A stretch of DNA of 64,000 nucleotides, from contig OY744610.1 in NCBI GenBank assembly GCA_963556255.1, positions 61,823,233 through 61,887,232 of the forward strand, read 5' to 3'. The DNA is from Allolobophora icterica. Lineage: Eukaryota; Annelida; Clitellata; Crassiclitellata; Lumbricidae. Positions 1-11,307 of the stretch are shown here, piece after piece. Position 1 is the first letter of the stretch. Every line of letters begins with the position of its first letter. The notes beneath the pieces were generated by a model, which was not told where the DNA came from, did not search any database, and saw only the letters and a program-made list of their open reading frames with translations. The translations under genes were made by a program, and so were the position numbers.

Positions 1-580
1 TGCACTTACAATTAAAACGAATACAATACCTGCTTCGACTACTTTAACTTCTCGTTCAACGGACTCGCTGTTAAGCAATGGGCTCTTGAAAAATTCAGCG
101 AACATTTTCAGACCGAGCTTAAAGGCGTTTCGCTGGCAGTCAAAGTGGAAGACAGTCTACAGCATAGTGGAACATTTATTATTTTACGTCTATTACATTT
201 AAGTTTACATTACGTCTTTGAACAACAGCCCTGGGGTTTAGGGATTTTAGGCTAAAGCTGAAATCCTCCTTCCAATGCTTCTTGACCTAAACGACACCCA
301 CCTTAGCAGTTCCTCTGTCCCTCTCTGTGTACTCCCTGAAAAACAGACTTGGACCTTCATTTGACAATCCTCTGGATAAATCCCTTTGATTTACGCAGTG
401 CTCGTGAATAAGCTTGTGGGTGCCCTGCATTTAGTTTCGACTAGGAGTTTACAATTACTGTTATGATTCAACAATTGGACAACTCATTCATTGTAAGGAT
501 TACATAGCTTGGTGCATGATGCACTGGAATTCAAACCCCAGAAACAAAGGTCAATGGTCATCTCACAACCAATCAGCCAC
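1..580. repeat. Segmental duplication, copy 1 (P exon and flanking intron)
   Basis: This stretch and 5,475-6,115 share the P exon, the intron next to it, a SINE-like block (GTGCTCGTGAATAAG) and a tail with ACCAATCAGCCAC. They are diverged but collinear, so exon and intron were duplicated together. Confidence 0.6.
30..156 (-). CDS. M16 exon type P, copy 1 (nardilysin-like)
   Basis: The exon encodes about 42 residues beginning TVFHFDCQRNAF and ending EVKVVEA, matching the segment of nardilysin that follows the catalytic exon (TVFQFD...REVEAV). It starts in phase 0 after a TAG acceptor and ends one base into a codon before GTATTG. Its upstream neighbour is a type Y exon, which belongs later in the protein, so it is either the start of another copy or a shuffled exon. 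Confidence 0.65.
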
Positions 581-644
581 TTGAAATGTTATAGCTTGGT
601 GTTTAAATAATAAGCAGCTTCAATCAATTTCATTAAATATTTAC

Positions 645-755
645 CTCCTCGGCCCAATCGAAGTCATATTGGGCAGTAGTCTTCATTTCATCAAACAGCC
701 TGTGCTGATCCTTAGAGCGTAGAACTTTCAGGTACTGGAAGACAGCGGTGATCAC
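645..755 (-). CDS. M16 exon type Y, copy 1
   Basis: An open 37-codon exon in phase 0/0 reads VITAVFQYLKVLRS and ends FDWAEE. It matches nardilysin around VFQYLKML...NEFHYQE in the second M16 domain. The acceptor is CGCAG before GTGATC and the donor is GAG before GTAAAT. It is the most diverged of the four Y copies. Confidence 0.68.
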
Positions 756-1230
756 CTGCGAGACAAAGCAATTTTTCATTTAATTGTTAATTGTTCATTA
801 GAGACCTTTATAATCCAGTCATGCTTCACCTGACTCATCATCATCATTATTATAAATCCTCAAATGAATGAACGAATGAATGATTATTATTACTATTATG
901 TTTTCATTTTTCACCTGAGGTATATGTAATCCCTTTGCATTTAAAAAATGAGGGATAGCATTATTCTGCGATGGCTGGTCTTCTACTGCAATTTTTAAAA
1001 TAAAATTTACTATAATTTTTTATTATTATTATTATTTATTATTACTACACTGTATTATCATGATTTCCGCGTCTCAAATACACATTTCTGTGTGACTGTG
1101 CATGCATTAAAAATGTTCGTAATAAAATAATAATTATTATTACTATATGAAGATTCATAAAGTGCAAGTTAATCTAACTAAATACACCCCAATTGCAATC
1201 ATAGATCACAGAAGAGTCAAAGCGACTTAC

Positions 1231-1351
1231 ATCAATCGCATTCATCAGTCCATCTTCTGAAACAGCTAGGCGTATGTTGAAGAGGGACATTGTCGTATTT
1301 TGCTCTTGCCCCGTTTCATCGTTGCCACAGAAGATGTGTGATGCCCAGTTT
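1231..1351 (-). CDS. M16 exon type X, copy 1
   Basis: The exon encodes NWASHIFCGNDETGQEQNTT and about 20 further residues, matching nardilysin GGNGETGFEQNSTYSVFSI. It takes two bases from the upstream exon and ends in phase 0 before GTAAGT. It joins the next exon (Y, 645-755) in frame. Confidence 0.68.
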
Positions 1352-1420
1352 CTTGAATTTAAAGAAACAGTCCATTATGAGCTTTATTTTTTTTAAATAT
1401 ATATTTACTATGCTTGGGGA

Positions 1421-1530
1421 TGCATGCTAGTCTAGTGGTTAGCGTGCTAGACATCAACTAAGGTCGGGGTTCAGATCCCCATCAAGGACAAAAATTTGTT
1501 TAGAGCAAAACACACTTCGATTCGTTGCAT
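1421..1530 (+). mobile_element. tRNA-derived SINE, family C
   Basis: The head AGTCTAGTGGTTAGCGTGCT resembles a tRNA A box and GGTTCAGATCCCC a B box. Related copies lie at 4,640-4,930, 10,852-10,990 and (reverse) 27,780-27,995. Confidence 0.55.
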
Positions 1531-1770
1531 CACATGCGGGTCGTAATTGAACGATTGACAACGGTTGGTGCTGGTATTTGACAGAGTGTGGTAGGGAGCC
1601 AATTCCAGGTCATGGGGCCAGCAACAGAGAAGGCATGGCGTTGGGACAAATGAGGTGTGTCCACAGATGGGATTAAATAAGGGTATATATTCAGAATAAA
1701 ATGTAGTATACATGTAATTATATAGAATACAATACGTCGAACTCCATGGCTCAATGAACCAGTCACTTAC

Positions 1771-1828
1771 TTGTAGGGAATGCCACCAAACAGTTCGACC
1801 ACCCAGCCCTCAAGGTCATCTAAAGTCT
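1771..1828 (-). CDS. M16 exon type S
   Basis: A short exon encodes (E)TLDDLEGWVVELFGGIPY(K), matching nardilysin KETLDTLEKWVTEIFSQIPN at the end of the first M16 domain. It starts needing one upstream base and ends two bases into a codon before GTAAGT. Those phases fit Q upstream and X downstream, although nardilysin has further protein between these segments. Confidence 0.62.
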
Positions 1829-1996
1829 CTGAAACCAATCACAAACCATTGTCACAAAGCTGAGATTTTTCAAAATAGTCTAAATACGTAATTAAGTAAT
1901 CTTTATAAGTGCGAGACAAACGCTAACCATTTACATTGAAAATTCACACAATAGTAGAAAAGTAGCATTATGGAAAACCGATGCAATATTTTAAAC

Positions 1997-2076
1997 ACTT
2001 TTCAAAGTCTATGCAGTTTGTTTTCAAGCTATGGTTATAACCATAGCTCGAAAACAAACTACATAAAACTTTGCAT
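1997..2076. repeat. Palindrome at the tandem-duplication border
   Basis: AGTTTGTTTTCAAGCTATGG is followed by its near-exact reverse complement around the centre GGTTATAACC. Weaker complementarity extends outward. The right end coincides with the start of the 1,075-bp tandem duplication. Confidence 0.7.
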
Positions 2077-3147
2077 AGGCCTATGATTGGAAATAAAACT
2101 AACAGGTTAGATATCGAAGCAATTGTTAAAACTAGCACCACCATTATTTGACTTAGACCAGTCTATAACTTTTTCTTGGCGAGGAGCGGGTTGGTGACCA
2201 CCGACTTAGACCTATGCATACTTTCATATGCTGCGCATAAAAATCCGTAATTTGCTCATTGTACAAACATAAAAATTGTGACAACGCTACTTCAATCTAC
2301 TTATCACTTTTTGACATTTGTACAGTGAATGAATAACAAAGATTCTTTCACCATTCCCCTTTAAGCATGTAGGTAAAGAATTCAGTTGCCTCAAAATATC
2401 ATTAAGCTTATAAATCCTAATGCACTAAACATTGGCCTACTTAAAACCTCCCAAAAAACTTTTGGGTTACAAGGATTTAAGCCACACAGAAAGCTTGAAA
2501 AGGTGTGAGCTGACATTAGCACAGACGCCACCTAATTGAAGCCCATAAGATACTTGCTGGAAAGGAAGCAGGGCAGTGGAAGCGGTTGTCTAATAGCACC
2601 AGCAAAGCTAATCGAGGACGTAGGTATAAATGTTTTAAGGAACCGAAAAGGAACAAAACAGGACAGAAATTCTTCAGTGCAAGAGTTGTTGACGTGTGGT
2701 ATGGTTTGGATGATAGTACTCTCTTAGTGGATACTATCACAGCTTTTAAGAACAAACCTGGAAAGATGGGCTCCAGGTTCAATTGCAGTGGTTCTAACAG
2801 AGATCACATGTATCCTGAAACCCTCGTTATATATTATATTAATATGCTTGACTTCAACCACAAACCTTTTGACAAAATGACGAGCGTCATAAGCTGTGCT
2901 TTGTAGTTCTTCTTAAAGAAAGAACGGAGTTCAAGGTGGACATCGGTGTTGTTCTACTCGGGTAGGGTCTTGAGAGAGGCAGTATTACCTAAGAAACAAA
3001 ACAAATAATCATCATCATCAGTTCCTGACATCAGCCATCTGGCAGCGATGGGTACGAATAAATGATCACCATTGTCCTCAGTCCTTTGTCAAGTCCATTG
3101 CTCCTCTTAGTGTTAGTCCATGTTGTTACATCTGCAATTATATTATC
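2073..3147. repeat. 1,075-bp tandem duplication, copy 1
   Basis: This unit repeats almost exactly 1,079 bases further on, with four bases between copies. I noticed only a few substitutions, including one near 2,721 and one near 2,953. It sits in the intron between M16 exons Q and S and carries a LINE fragment. Confidence 0.92.
2516..2906 (+). mobile_element. LINE reverse-transcriptase C-terminal fragment, copy 1
   Basis: The frame opens with LIEAHKILAGKEAG-like residues and continues to FFSARVVDVWYGLDD and DTITAFKNKPGKMG. This is the signature of the C-terminal end of non-LTR retrotransposon ORF2. The open frame continues to 2,906 with unrelated sequence. No polymerase core is present. Confidence 0.65.
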
Positions 3148-3151
3148 ATAG

Positions 3152-4226
3152 GCATAGGCCTATGATTGGAAATAAAACTAACAGGTTAGATATCGAAGCA
3201 ATTGTTAAAACTAGCACCACCATTATTTGACTTAGACCAGTCTATAACTTTTTCTTGGCGAGGAGCGGGTTGGTGACCACCGACTTAGACCTATGCATAC
3301 TTTCATATGCTGCGCATAAAAATCCGTAATTTGCTCATTGTACAAACATAAAAATTGTGACAACGCTACTTCAATCTACTTATCACTTTTTGACATTTGT
3401 ACAGTGAATGAATAACAAAGATTCTTTCACCATTCCCCTTTAAGCATGTAGGTAAAGAATTCAGTTGCCTCAAAATATCATTAAGCTTATAAATCCTAAT
3501 GCACTAAACATTGGCCTACTTAAAACCTCCCAAAAAACTTTTGGGTTACAAGGATTTAAGCCACACAGAAAGCTTGAAAAGGTGTGAGCTGACATTAGCA
3601 CAGACGCCACCTAATTGAAGCCCATAAGATACTTGCTGGAAAGGAAGCAGGGCAGTGGAAGCGGTTGTCTAATAGCACCAGCAAAGCTAATCGAGGACGT
3701 AGGTATAAATGTTTTAAGGAACCGAAAAGGAACAAAACAGGACAGAAATTCTTCAGTGCAAGAGTTGTTGACGTGTGGTATGGTTTGGATGATAGTACTG
3801 TCTTAGTGGATACTATCACAGCTTTTAAGAACAAACCTGGAAAGATGGGCTCCAGGTTCAATTGCAGTGGTTCTAACAGAGATCACATGTATCCTGAAAC
3901 CCTCGTTATATATTATATTAATATGCTTGACTTCAACCACAAACCTTTTGACAAAATGACGAGCGTCATAAGCTGTGCTTTGTAGTTCTTCTTAAAGAAA
4001 GAACGGAGTTCAAGGTGGACATCGGTGTTGTTCTGCTCGGGTAGGGTCTTGAGAGAGGCAGTATTACCTAAGAAACAAAACAAATAATCATCATCATCAG
4101 TTCCTGACATCAGCCATCTGGCAGCGATGGGTACGAATAAATGATCACCATTGTCCTCAGTCCTTTGTCAAGTCCATTGCTCCTCTTAGTGTTAGTCCAT
4201 GTTGTTACATCTGCAATTATATTATC
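3152..4226. repeat. 1,075-bp tandem duplication, copy 2
   Basis: Second copy of the 2,073-3,147 unit, in direct orientation. The near identity implies a recent duplication or an assembly artefact from unresolved haplotypes. Confidence 0.92.
3595..3985 (+). mobile_element. LINE reverse-transcriptase C-terminal fragment, copy 2
   Basis: The second copy of the LINE fragment was carried along by the tandem duplication. It differs by one residue (STV instead of STL after GLDD). Confidence 0.65.
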
Positions 4227-4639
4227 TATCCAGAATAGTCTTGGTCTGCCTTCGTTTCTTCTTTCTTGAGATCTTACAAGTAGTGCATTGCGTGGGATTT
4301 AGTCAAATGGCAATTGTCCACATGTCCAAACGAAGAAACTTTCAAGATGTCAAAAGCACAGATAATGCACACACATGTTTGTACAAACATACGTGCAGAC
4401 ATACACACGCAGGTACAAACATACATGTACATATGCACATACATTGCAACATTGATTACACCGCAGGACAATTGATATCTGAAATGCTCTGCCTTAAAAA
4501 GAAGAAAGTTTGATTGCAGCGGATCAGATTCCATAGCATAGGTGGGAATAGTAACATCCATTTGTGATCCAAAACGAGTCATCATTTCCCAGAAACTAAG
4601 AAAATGGGCATTAAGCATTTACTCCAGATCACTAAGGGA

Positions 4640-4930
4640 GTGCTTGATAGTGTATTGGTTAGCGTGCTAGACTGCCAATCAAGAGGTTGGGGGTACAAAT
4701 CCCCGCCAGGGCAGAAATTTTGTTAGAGATTTCTGCTTCACCTGCACCGTTAGCCAACTCAGCTATAATGAGTCTGCTAAATTGTACACGTGGGGAGATG
4801 AAACAGTGAGGGGAGGACTGGTCACCCGCCCTCATATGCCGAGGTTAAGAAAATGAAGTCGCCAAACACTTCATACCTACGGATGGCTGCCTAAGGGTTA
4901 GCTTAAGGGACTTACTCATCTTCTTCAAGG
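4640..4930 (+). mobile_element. SINE family C, long copy
   Basis: The tRNA-like head (TTGGTTAGCGTGCTAGAC, then GTACAAATCCCCGCC) is followed by a body that recurs at 35,173-35,278 (GAGGTTAAGAAAATGAAGTC). It lies between M16 exons Q and S. Confidence 0.55.
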
Positions 4931-5044
4931 GACTGCCTCATAACAGGATCAAGATCAGCTGCCACTTCACACACACACAGACAGACACAGACAGACACAG
5001 ACACACATACACCCATGTACTAAGACACATCAGACCTTACTTAC

Positions 5045-5140
5045 CCCAGGCGAATTTGCCCATTGGATGACCTGGGAGCGCAAGTGAACAGAGCAGCTGC
5101 TCAAACCGGAAGCTGTCCTTCTGCACTTTGGTGGCAAATT
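5045..5140 (-). CDS. M16 exon type Q
   Basis: The exon encodes FATKVQKDSFRFEQLL and then LALPGHPMGKFAWG, aligning with the nardilysin/IDE motif GSLARPGHPMGKFFWG, one of the best-conserved parts of the first M16 domain. It follows P in phase (1 to 2). The donor is GTAAGT. Confidence 0.72.
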
Positions 5141-5275
5141 CTGAGTTTAAGAAAATGAAGAACATTTAGCACACAAGTCAAACCTTTCCTTGTGTAATCA
5201 CATGGCATTGTATTGTACTCAACTGCACAAGTAAGATCACTGCTGTCTGTCACATACACTATTCATGCTATTCAA

Positions 5276-5470
5276 CTAACATATCATAGGTTTACAACAG
5301 TCTGCCTCTGGGATAACTGCAGGGCCTTGGAAAAATAGAGAGCTGCGGCTCAAGCTCCTCAGTTTGTCCCTTCCACAGTCTCGCAAGTGCCTGAATTCTG
5401 ACAGTAATTTCACTGATTTGGGTTGGGATTCCCGCTGAGTTTTTTCTTGAAGTGGCGCTTTATAAATGCC
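5276..5470 (+). mobile_element. LINE 3' end fragment
   Basis: The plus frame reads NRELRLKLLSLSLPQSRK, resembling the C-terminal tail seen at 34,770-34,935. It is followed by GCGCTTTATAAATGC, a 3' end shared by other LINE pieces in the window. It abuts exon P. Confidence 0.42.
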
Positions 5471-5474
5471 AGAT

Positions 5475-6115
5475 TGCAATTACAATTAAAACTAATACAA
5501 TACCCGCTTGAACTACACCGATTTTTCGATCCACCGAGTCCTTAGCAAGCAGTTGAGTCTTGAAGAACTCCGAGAACCTCTTTAGTGCCTTCCTGAATGC
5601 ACTGCTCTGGCAGTCGAGATGAAAGAGTGTCTACAGCACAATGGAACATCACATTCACTTAACAACCTTAACCGTTTCTTACATTTTTAATTGCATTGAT
5701 TATTTTACACCTATTACATTTAAGTATTACATTATTACATTATGTCTTTGAAAACAGTCCTGGGGTTTAGGGATATATGATCCTCCTCTTTCCAATTTTT
5801 CTCGACTTAAACGACACCCACCTTAACAGCTCCTCTGTCCCTCTCTCTGTACTCCCTGGAAACCAGACCTGCACCTCCATTTGACAAACCTTTGGATAAA
5901 CCCCTCTGATTTTACGCAGTGCTCGTGAATAAGTTTGTGGGTGCCCTGCACTTAGTTTCGACTAGCACTTTAGAAATTTGGAGTTTACAATTAGAGTTGC
6001 GATTCAGGAATTGGACAACTCATTCAGTGTAAGGATTACATAGCTTGGTACACGATGCACTGGCATTCAAACCTCAGAAGCAAAGGTCAGTGGTCATCTC
6101 ACAACCAATCAGCCA
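5475..6115. repeat. Segmental duplication, copy 2 (P exon and flanking intron)
   Basis: Counterpart of positions 1-580. The shared order is P exon, intron, the GTGCTCGTGAATAAG block and the ACCAATCAGCCAC tail. Confidence 0.6.
5504..5630 (-). CDS. M16 exon type P, copy 2
   Basis: The exon reads TLFHLDCQSSAFRKALKR and ends KIGVVQA. Its length (127 bases) and phases equal those of copy 1, and it joins exon Q (5,045-5,140) in frame. No zinc-site exon was found upstream before exon N at 7,542. Confidence 0.68.
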
Positions 6116-6431
6116 CCATTCTGATCCATACAAAGTCTACGGCATGAGAAGACTTCTATTACAATATATACAGTGTAGACTTGGAAGTCAGCAGAGGACA
6201 TTCCTTACGATACATCGTGTAAACCAAGGCTGGAAGTAAAGAGACAATGCTGTAAAGTCCACCATGAGCACTGCAGTTATAAACTGCAGTTGTTATTTGA
6301 TGCATTAATCAGCATTAACAGCTTTGAAAAACAAAATTTCACTTTTCATTAAACAAAATGGCTTGGAAACCGGGAGCTTGTAAATAAGTCAACACTGCCT
6401 CGTTCTTGTGTTGCTAAGCTGATACAACTGT

Positions 6432-6502
6432 TTAACACTTTAACGATGAGCTGCGTTGGTTTCCCAGTCACTTTTAGTACATGCTCGTCGTTAAGGTGTT
6501 AA
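6432..6502. mobile_element. TTAA-flanked hairpin mini-element 1
   Basis: A 63-bp unit between two TTAA copies begins CACTTTAACGATGAGC and ends GCTCGTCGTTAAGGTG, which are near-perfect inverted repeats. TTAA duplication is typical of piggyBac-type elements. Four relatives occur in the window. Confidence 0.62.
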
Positions 6503-6553
6503 ATAGGCCTAAAATATTCAGAAATGTAAACTGCACACTTGCTGAAACTGTCC

Positions 6554-6593
6554 AACTGTACCTGGATGGGTAAGTAAAATTCCAGGTACAGTT
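6554..6593. repeat. Small perfect hairpin
   Basis: AACTGTACCTGGA and TCCAGGTACAGTT form a 13-bp perfect stem with a 14-base loop. Function is unknown. Confidence 0.6.
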
Positions 6594-6599
6594 GACTTG

Positions 6600-7541
6600 A
6601 GCCAATATCAAAAATTCATACTACAAACTGCCCACTCCAGAGAAGTGCTCGACAATGTCAACTGCACGCTTTGTGTCAGAAAACACTCTTTTAGGCCCTG
6701 CACTTTTGTTACTCAATATGTTGACGTACGGCAGCAAGGGAGCAGAAGGTCTCCACGGGTAGATAAATAAACTTGCTGTTAAGGCCATTTTGATCTGACA
6801 TTGGCATTAGCACCATTGAAAAGGACATGACCACCTCTCCTCCATTTGCACTGCGGTAAATGGAAGAACAGTGTTTCAGTTGTTGGGGGGTTGGAGGGTT
6901 TAAGAAGGTCTAAGTTCTGAGAAAATATCTTTATTTCTGCCAGTAATTCTTCTAGAATGTTATCTAAAAATTCCCAAGCAGTTACAAACAATATCTTCTA
7001 TGTCACAGGGCTTTGGGCTATAAGCCCAGAGATTTTATCAATCTAATCTATAGTAGTCTGGAACTTCTACAGTCAATCACTTTAACAAAGCACAAGGCTA
7101 TTAAGGCATTACAACTGATGTCTCCAAGCAAACCTGGTAAGCACGAAAGAGCTGAGAGTCGGCTTAAATCCAGCATGGCCGACAAAGTATAATATATAAT
7201 GCCAAGACTACAGCATAGACTACAAGGCATAGACTACAAGGTATGATCGTAATCGTAAACTCTCAATTTCTAAAGTGTTACTCTAAAGTTAGCGCATGGC
7301 ACCAGTTTATTCACAAGTGCTGCATCTTGTCACAAGGTTTGTCCATTGATGACTGCACCTAAGTTACAATTACAATATAAGCCATTTGTTCAAAGACGCT
7401 ATAGATTGTGTCATAAAACATTTAATCGTTTTCATTAAAACAATTTAAATTGCACTAAATGCTCTTTCCATTTAATCAGAAGAGCGAGTTAGAATGGCGC
7501 TTGAAATGAGCCCTGCAGTAAAGTAGTTTTTGGAGGAATAC
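6600..7541. other. Non-coding stretch in the M16 array
   Basis: No exon of the M16 family or other gene was recognised. A SINE D fragment in reverse lies near 7,235-7,330 (AGTTTATTCACAAGTGCTGC). Confidence 0.4.
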
Positions 7542-7671
7542 CTTCCACATGGTACCGCGAGCCAAACCACGGCTCGACTTCCCAGACGTGACCTTCATGC
7601 TCAAATGCCTTATCCCAAACAGCTAAATTCATTCTGTTGGGCCTGAGTTTGTCAAGGCAGCTTTGGATGAG
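7542..7671 (-). CDS. M16 exon type N
   Basis: The exon encodes LIQSCLDKLRPNRMNLAVWD and ends EPWFGSRYHVE, matching nardilysin NQLVPQKANLVLL...KWFGTQYSIED. It is the only N copy and the most C-terminal M16 segment in the window. It starts in phase 0 after CTTTAG, so Z (8,278-8,382) can splice to it. It ends one base into a codon before GTATTC, out of phase with exon P downstream. Confidence 0.68.
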
Positions 7672-7841
7672 CTAAAGAAACAAGCCAACCATTCATCGAG
7701 ACGATTCAATGCAATACAAAACAATATATTACATAACAATACAATACAACTGCATTTGATACTGCACTCCTTTCAAAGTTCAGAAGTGCATACATAACCA
7801 TAAGACAGAACATCTATGACGCTCAGAAATTGTATGCGAAG

Positions 7842-7950
7842 GACTTGCTCAAGGTCCTTACACAGTAACCGTCTCAGAGAACGAGGATCGAACCCGTGCT
7901 CTCAGTGTTACAGGCCAAGCACTTTAACCAATTGGCCAACGTGCCGCAAC
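7842..7950 (-). mobile_element. SINE family B fragment
   Basis: In reverse orientation it carries the tRNA-like head (CCAATTGGTTAAAGTGCTTG) and B box (GGTTCGATCC) of the family seen at 26,598-26,800 and 28,440-28,625. Confidence 0.5.
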
Positions 7951-8277
7951 CATTCACTAACTCACAAGATAGAATCATGTTAACATCATCAGATAATGAA
8001 GAAGTAAGACAGACAGTTCTTCACACACTACACTATGGCAAAGTCAAAACTACTTAAACAACTGAATCTAGATTATTTCAATGCATTTTTGTGCAAATTT
8101 ACTACTAAACGCTGCCAACTATGAATTTGTCAGAGATTCTTCAGGGGTGACGAAAGCGTGCTACTACACATGCATGCATGCACGCACGCGCACGCACACA
8201 CTCAAACACACACAAAACATACATACACATACACACAATTTAGTATTGCAGTGTGCCATAGGTAAAATAATCAGAAC

Positions 8278-8382
8278 CTGGTCATCGTACTCCATCATCA
8301 TGCGTCTTCCTGTGATGATGTCGGCAGGCTCACAAGTCTGCATGTCCAGGGCCATGTTTTTACAAAACTCCTGAGGTTCTTC
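8278..8382 (-). CDS. M16 exon type Z, copy 1
   Basis: A 35-codon exon in phase 0/0 encodes EEPQEFCKNMALDMQ and DIITGRRMMMEYDDQ, matching nardilysin TDPVEYVENMCENMQLYPLQDILTGDQLLFEY. The donor CAG|GTTCTG is weak but shared with the other Z copies. It joins exon N in frame. Confidence 0.7.
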
Positions 8383-8619
8383 CTGCAATGCAAATATAAG
8401 AGGCCCTGATGATATCCGTTACATAATTCTGACAGACACAATGCCCTGTTACAAGACTTTAGGTCCTTTACATTAGGTCCTTTAGGTTAAGTCCTTCACA
8501 GCAGTGCTACTCAATCTGTGATCCGCAGTAGCGGTCCACAAGTGATTACCAGAATCCCAATTCTGATCGTACTTAAGATGTTAGAACTGGTTTCGATAAA
8601 TGAAGGAAATGTGATTTGA

Positions 8620-8800
8620 TCACATTGAGTCTGAAATCATTACATTAACTGTAATTAGAAACTTCCATTGCACTGGTGTCTAATGCACAAGGCATAAACC
8701 GATGGCACACCAAAACCAAGCCTTAATTATTAATTAGTCAAGATCCAGAAGATCAGTCCGTAAGACAAAGACACAGACTATGGTGGATAAGCAATTTGAA
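8620..8800. repeat. Interspersed repeat family E
   Basis: A block containing CACTGGTGTCTAATGCACAA and GATCCAGAAGATCAGTC recurs near 13,960-14,050 and twice in tandem at 33,290-33,520. Its class is not recognised. Confidence 0.5.
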
Positions 8801-9244
8801 AGAGTAAGTTTTCAGTTGAGAACAAAATGACACAAGCGACACTGAGCAGAGCACACAGTCACAGGGAGAGAATTAGCAGAACTGACAGACACAGGCAGAG
8901 AGCAGAGCACATACACACAGGGAGTTTATAATTTATACAAAGCTGGATTTAGGGTTCGTATGGTTGCTTTCTTTGCATATGATTTGAAATGATTATGAAG
9001 TTGTATGTTATGCATATGATCTGAAGTGTTTTTTTAAATGATCAGGAATTGTATTTTGAACTGGCCACCTATGAACTGCTTATAATGTGAGAGGGTAATC
9101 CAGCTCTAGCAGGACTTTGATCCTTTTGGATTGATATTTTTGATGCCAGCATTTGAAATGTTATAGCGAAAACTGTCACAATTTGATTTGTCTGTTGTTT
9201 GGTGTGTCAATTAACAGCTTCAATCAATTTCATCAAATATTTAC

Positions 9245-9362
9245 CTCTTCCATCCAATCGAACTCATTTCTCTTAATGCTCTGCAGCTCTGTCCAGAGTC
9301 TGTCTTGCACACCTTCAGAGCGAAGGAAGTTTAGGTATTGGAAGACCAGAGCAATCAATCAC
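9245..9362 (-). pseudogene. M16 exon type Y, copy 2, frameshifted
   Basis: The exon matches the other Y copies but is 118 bases, not 114. Four bases are duplicated next to the acceptor (ATTGATTG instead of ATTG). The first codon is in frame and the remainder (VFQYLNFLRSEGVQDRLW...DWMEE) is shifted. The shift would break the protein unless another acceptor is used. Confidence 0.65.
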
Positions 9363-10004
9363 CTGCAAGACAAACCAATGTCCATTTAAAAAGACCATAT
9401 GTAGAAACCTTTATAATCATGTCATGCTTAACTTAACTCATCATCATCATCTTCACCACCACCACCAATTCTTATTATTTATTATTACTATTATTTATAC
9501 TATAATTTTATTATTATATTACAATTAGCACTATTATTTTTTAAATTTTTTTACCTGAGATACATGTAATCCCTTGGGACTTAAAAATTAGCTAATAGTT
9601 AATAGCTTGATTCCACATTCCATTATGAAAGTTATTAACTTTCTTTGTGAAATCCAGCTATTAACCATTAGCTTTCGTATAATTGCAGGTGTGCTGCTTT
9701 CCTAAGTACCATGTATTTTACATTGATATCATCATTGCAAAAGAGGAATTAGTTTTTGGTAGCAGATTATTTCAATGCATTTCTGTGAAAATTTGCTATT
9801 ATATGCCGCCAACTATGAATTTTTCAGTTTTTCTCGAAGCTACTGTACCTGATACATGTTATCGGCACGCAGATCAGAGATTCTTCAGGAGTGACATAAG
9901 TGTGCTAACAGACACGAATGCACGCACACACTTATTAAACACACCCTAAACACACATGCACACAATATAGTATTGCAGTGTGCCATAGGTAAAATAATCA
10001 GAAC

Positions 10005-10109
10005 CTGCTCGTCGTATTCCATCATCATCCTTCTTCTAGTCAAAATGTCGCTTGGCTGATAGGTTTGCATATCCAGGGCCAAATGACGGGCGAATGTCTG
10101 CGGGTCTTC
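10005..10109 (-). CDS. M16 exon type Z, copy 2
   Basis: An open 35-codon exon encodes EDPQTFARHLALDMQ and DILTRRRMMMEYDEQ. Length and phases equal those of copy 1. It lies directly after an X exon with no Y between, so an X-Z splice would be in frame but would omit the Y segment. Confidence 0.7.
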
Positions 10110-10489
10110 CTGCAAAGCAAATATCAGCCTGATGATATCCGTTACATGATTCTGATAGACAAGATGCACTGTTACAAGACTTTAGGTCCTTTACATTAAG
10201 TCCTTTAGGTTAAGTCCTTCACAACAGTGCTACTCGATCTGTGATCCACAGTAGCGGATATTGGAAGACCAGAGTAATGACCTACCAGAGAAGCCAACCT
10301 CCACTTTGAAAGACCATAGAAACCTTTATAAACACGTCAAGCTTCACTTAACTCATCATCATCACCACCACCACCAGCTATATGTATGCATGCATGTATG
10401 TATGTATTTAGGCTTTTATAGAGCACATTTGTAAGAATTTGAAAGTGCTATGCACGTAGCTGTAGGTTATAAGACCATTTTAACACTTC

Positions 10490-10548
10490 AACAACGACCT
10501 GCATTGGTTTCCCAGTCACTGTTACACGCTCATCGTAAAAAGTGTTAA
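10490..10548. mobile_element. TTAA-flanked hairpin mini-element 2
   Basis: TTAA-CACTTCAACAACGACC and GCTCATCGTAAAAAGTG-TTAA bound a unit like that at 6,432. It lies 124 bases downstream of X copy 2, on the gene strand. Confidence 0.58.
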
Positions 10549-10671
10549 GACAGTTTGAAAGCGTTTGCTGCTCACAGTCAAATGCAACAGTATTTAAGCA
10601 ACAGTACATCCAGCTATTAACTAGTTTTTGCTGTTCATTACAAATCACAGTTCAGAGTCAAAGCAACTTAC

Positions 10672-10792
10672 GTCGACTGCATTTGTAAGTCCATCTTCGG
10701 TCACAGTAAGATGAAGAGAAAACAGCGACATGGTGCTGTTGCTCTCCTGTCCCGTCTCATCATTACCACAGTGAATGGCAGTGGCCCAGTTC
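10672..10792 (-). CDS. M16 exon type X, copy 2
   Basis: A 121-base exon encodes NWATAIHCGNDETGQESNST and ends LTNAVD. The acceptor is AATTCAAG and the donor GTAAGT. Phases match the other X copies. Confidence 0.68.
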
Positions 10793-10851
10793 CTTGAATT
10801 TAAAGAAACAGTCCATTGTCAGCATTTTTTTAAAATATATATTTACTATGC

Positions 10852-10990
10852 TATGGTAGTCTAGTGGTTAGCGTGCTGGACATCAACTGAGATCGGGTTT
10901 TCAGATCCTCACCAAGGGCACATTTGGTTAGAGCATCATATGTGGGTCATAGGGTGTAACCTATCCGTCAATTCTGCCATGACGCTAGTT
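10852..10990 (+). mobile_element. SINE family C fragment
   Basis: It contains AGTCTAGTGGTTAGCGTGCT and a degenerate B box. It sits at the same place relative to exon X as the copy at 1,421, so it was probably duplicated together with that exon. Confidence 0.5.
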
Positions 10991-11307
10991 CATAGTAGTC
11001 ATAATCGTAAAATCTAAATTTCTAAAGCGCTACCAAAAAGCCAAGCGCAAAGCACCAGCTTATGTTATGCATATGATCTGAAGTGATTTTTAAAATGGTT
11101 AGGAATTGTATATTGAACTGGCCACATGTAAACTGCTTATAATGTGGGAGGGTAATCCAGGCTGTAGCAGGACTTTGACCCTTTGGCTTTTGGATTGACC
11201 TTTTGACGCCAGCATTTGAAATGTTATAGCGAAAACTGTCACAATTTGATTTGTCTATTGTTTGGTGTGTCAATTAACAGCTTCAATCAATTTAATTATA
11301 TCTTTAC

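Noticed and set aside
6640..6720. Minus-strand VDIVEHFSGVGS as a possible HxxEH zinc-site exon of the M16 copy
   Set aside because: Only EH and GS match. The preceding His and surrounding family residues are absent, and a stop follows at once.
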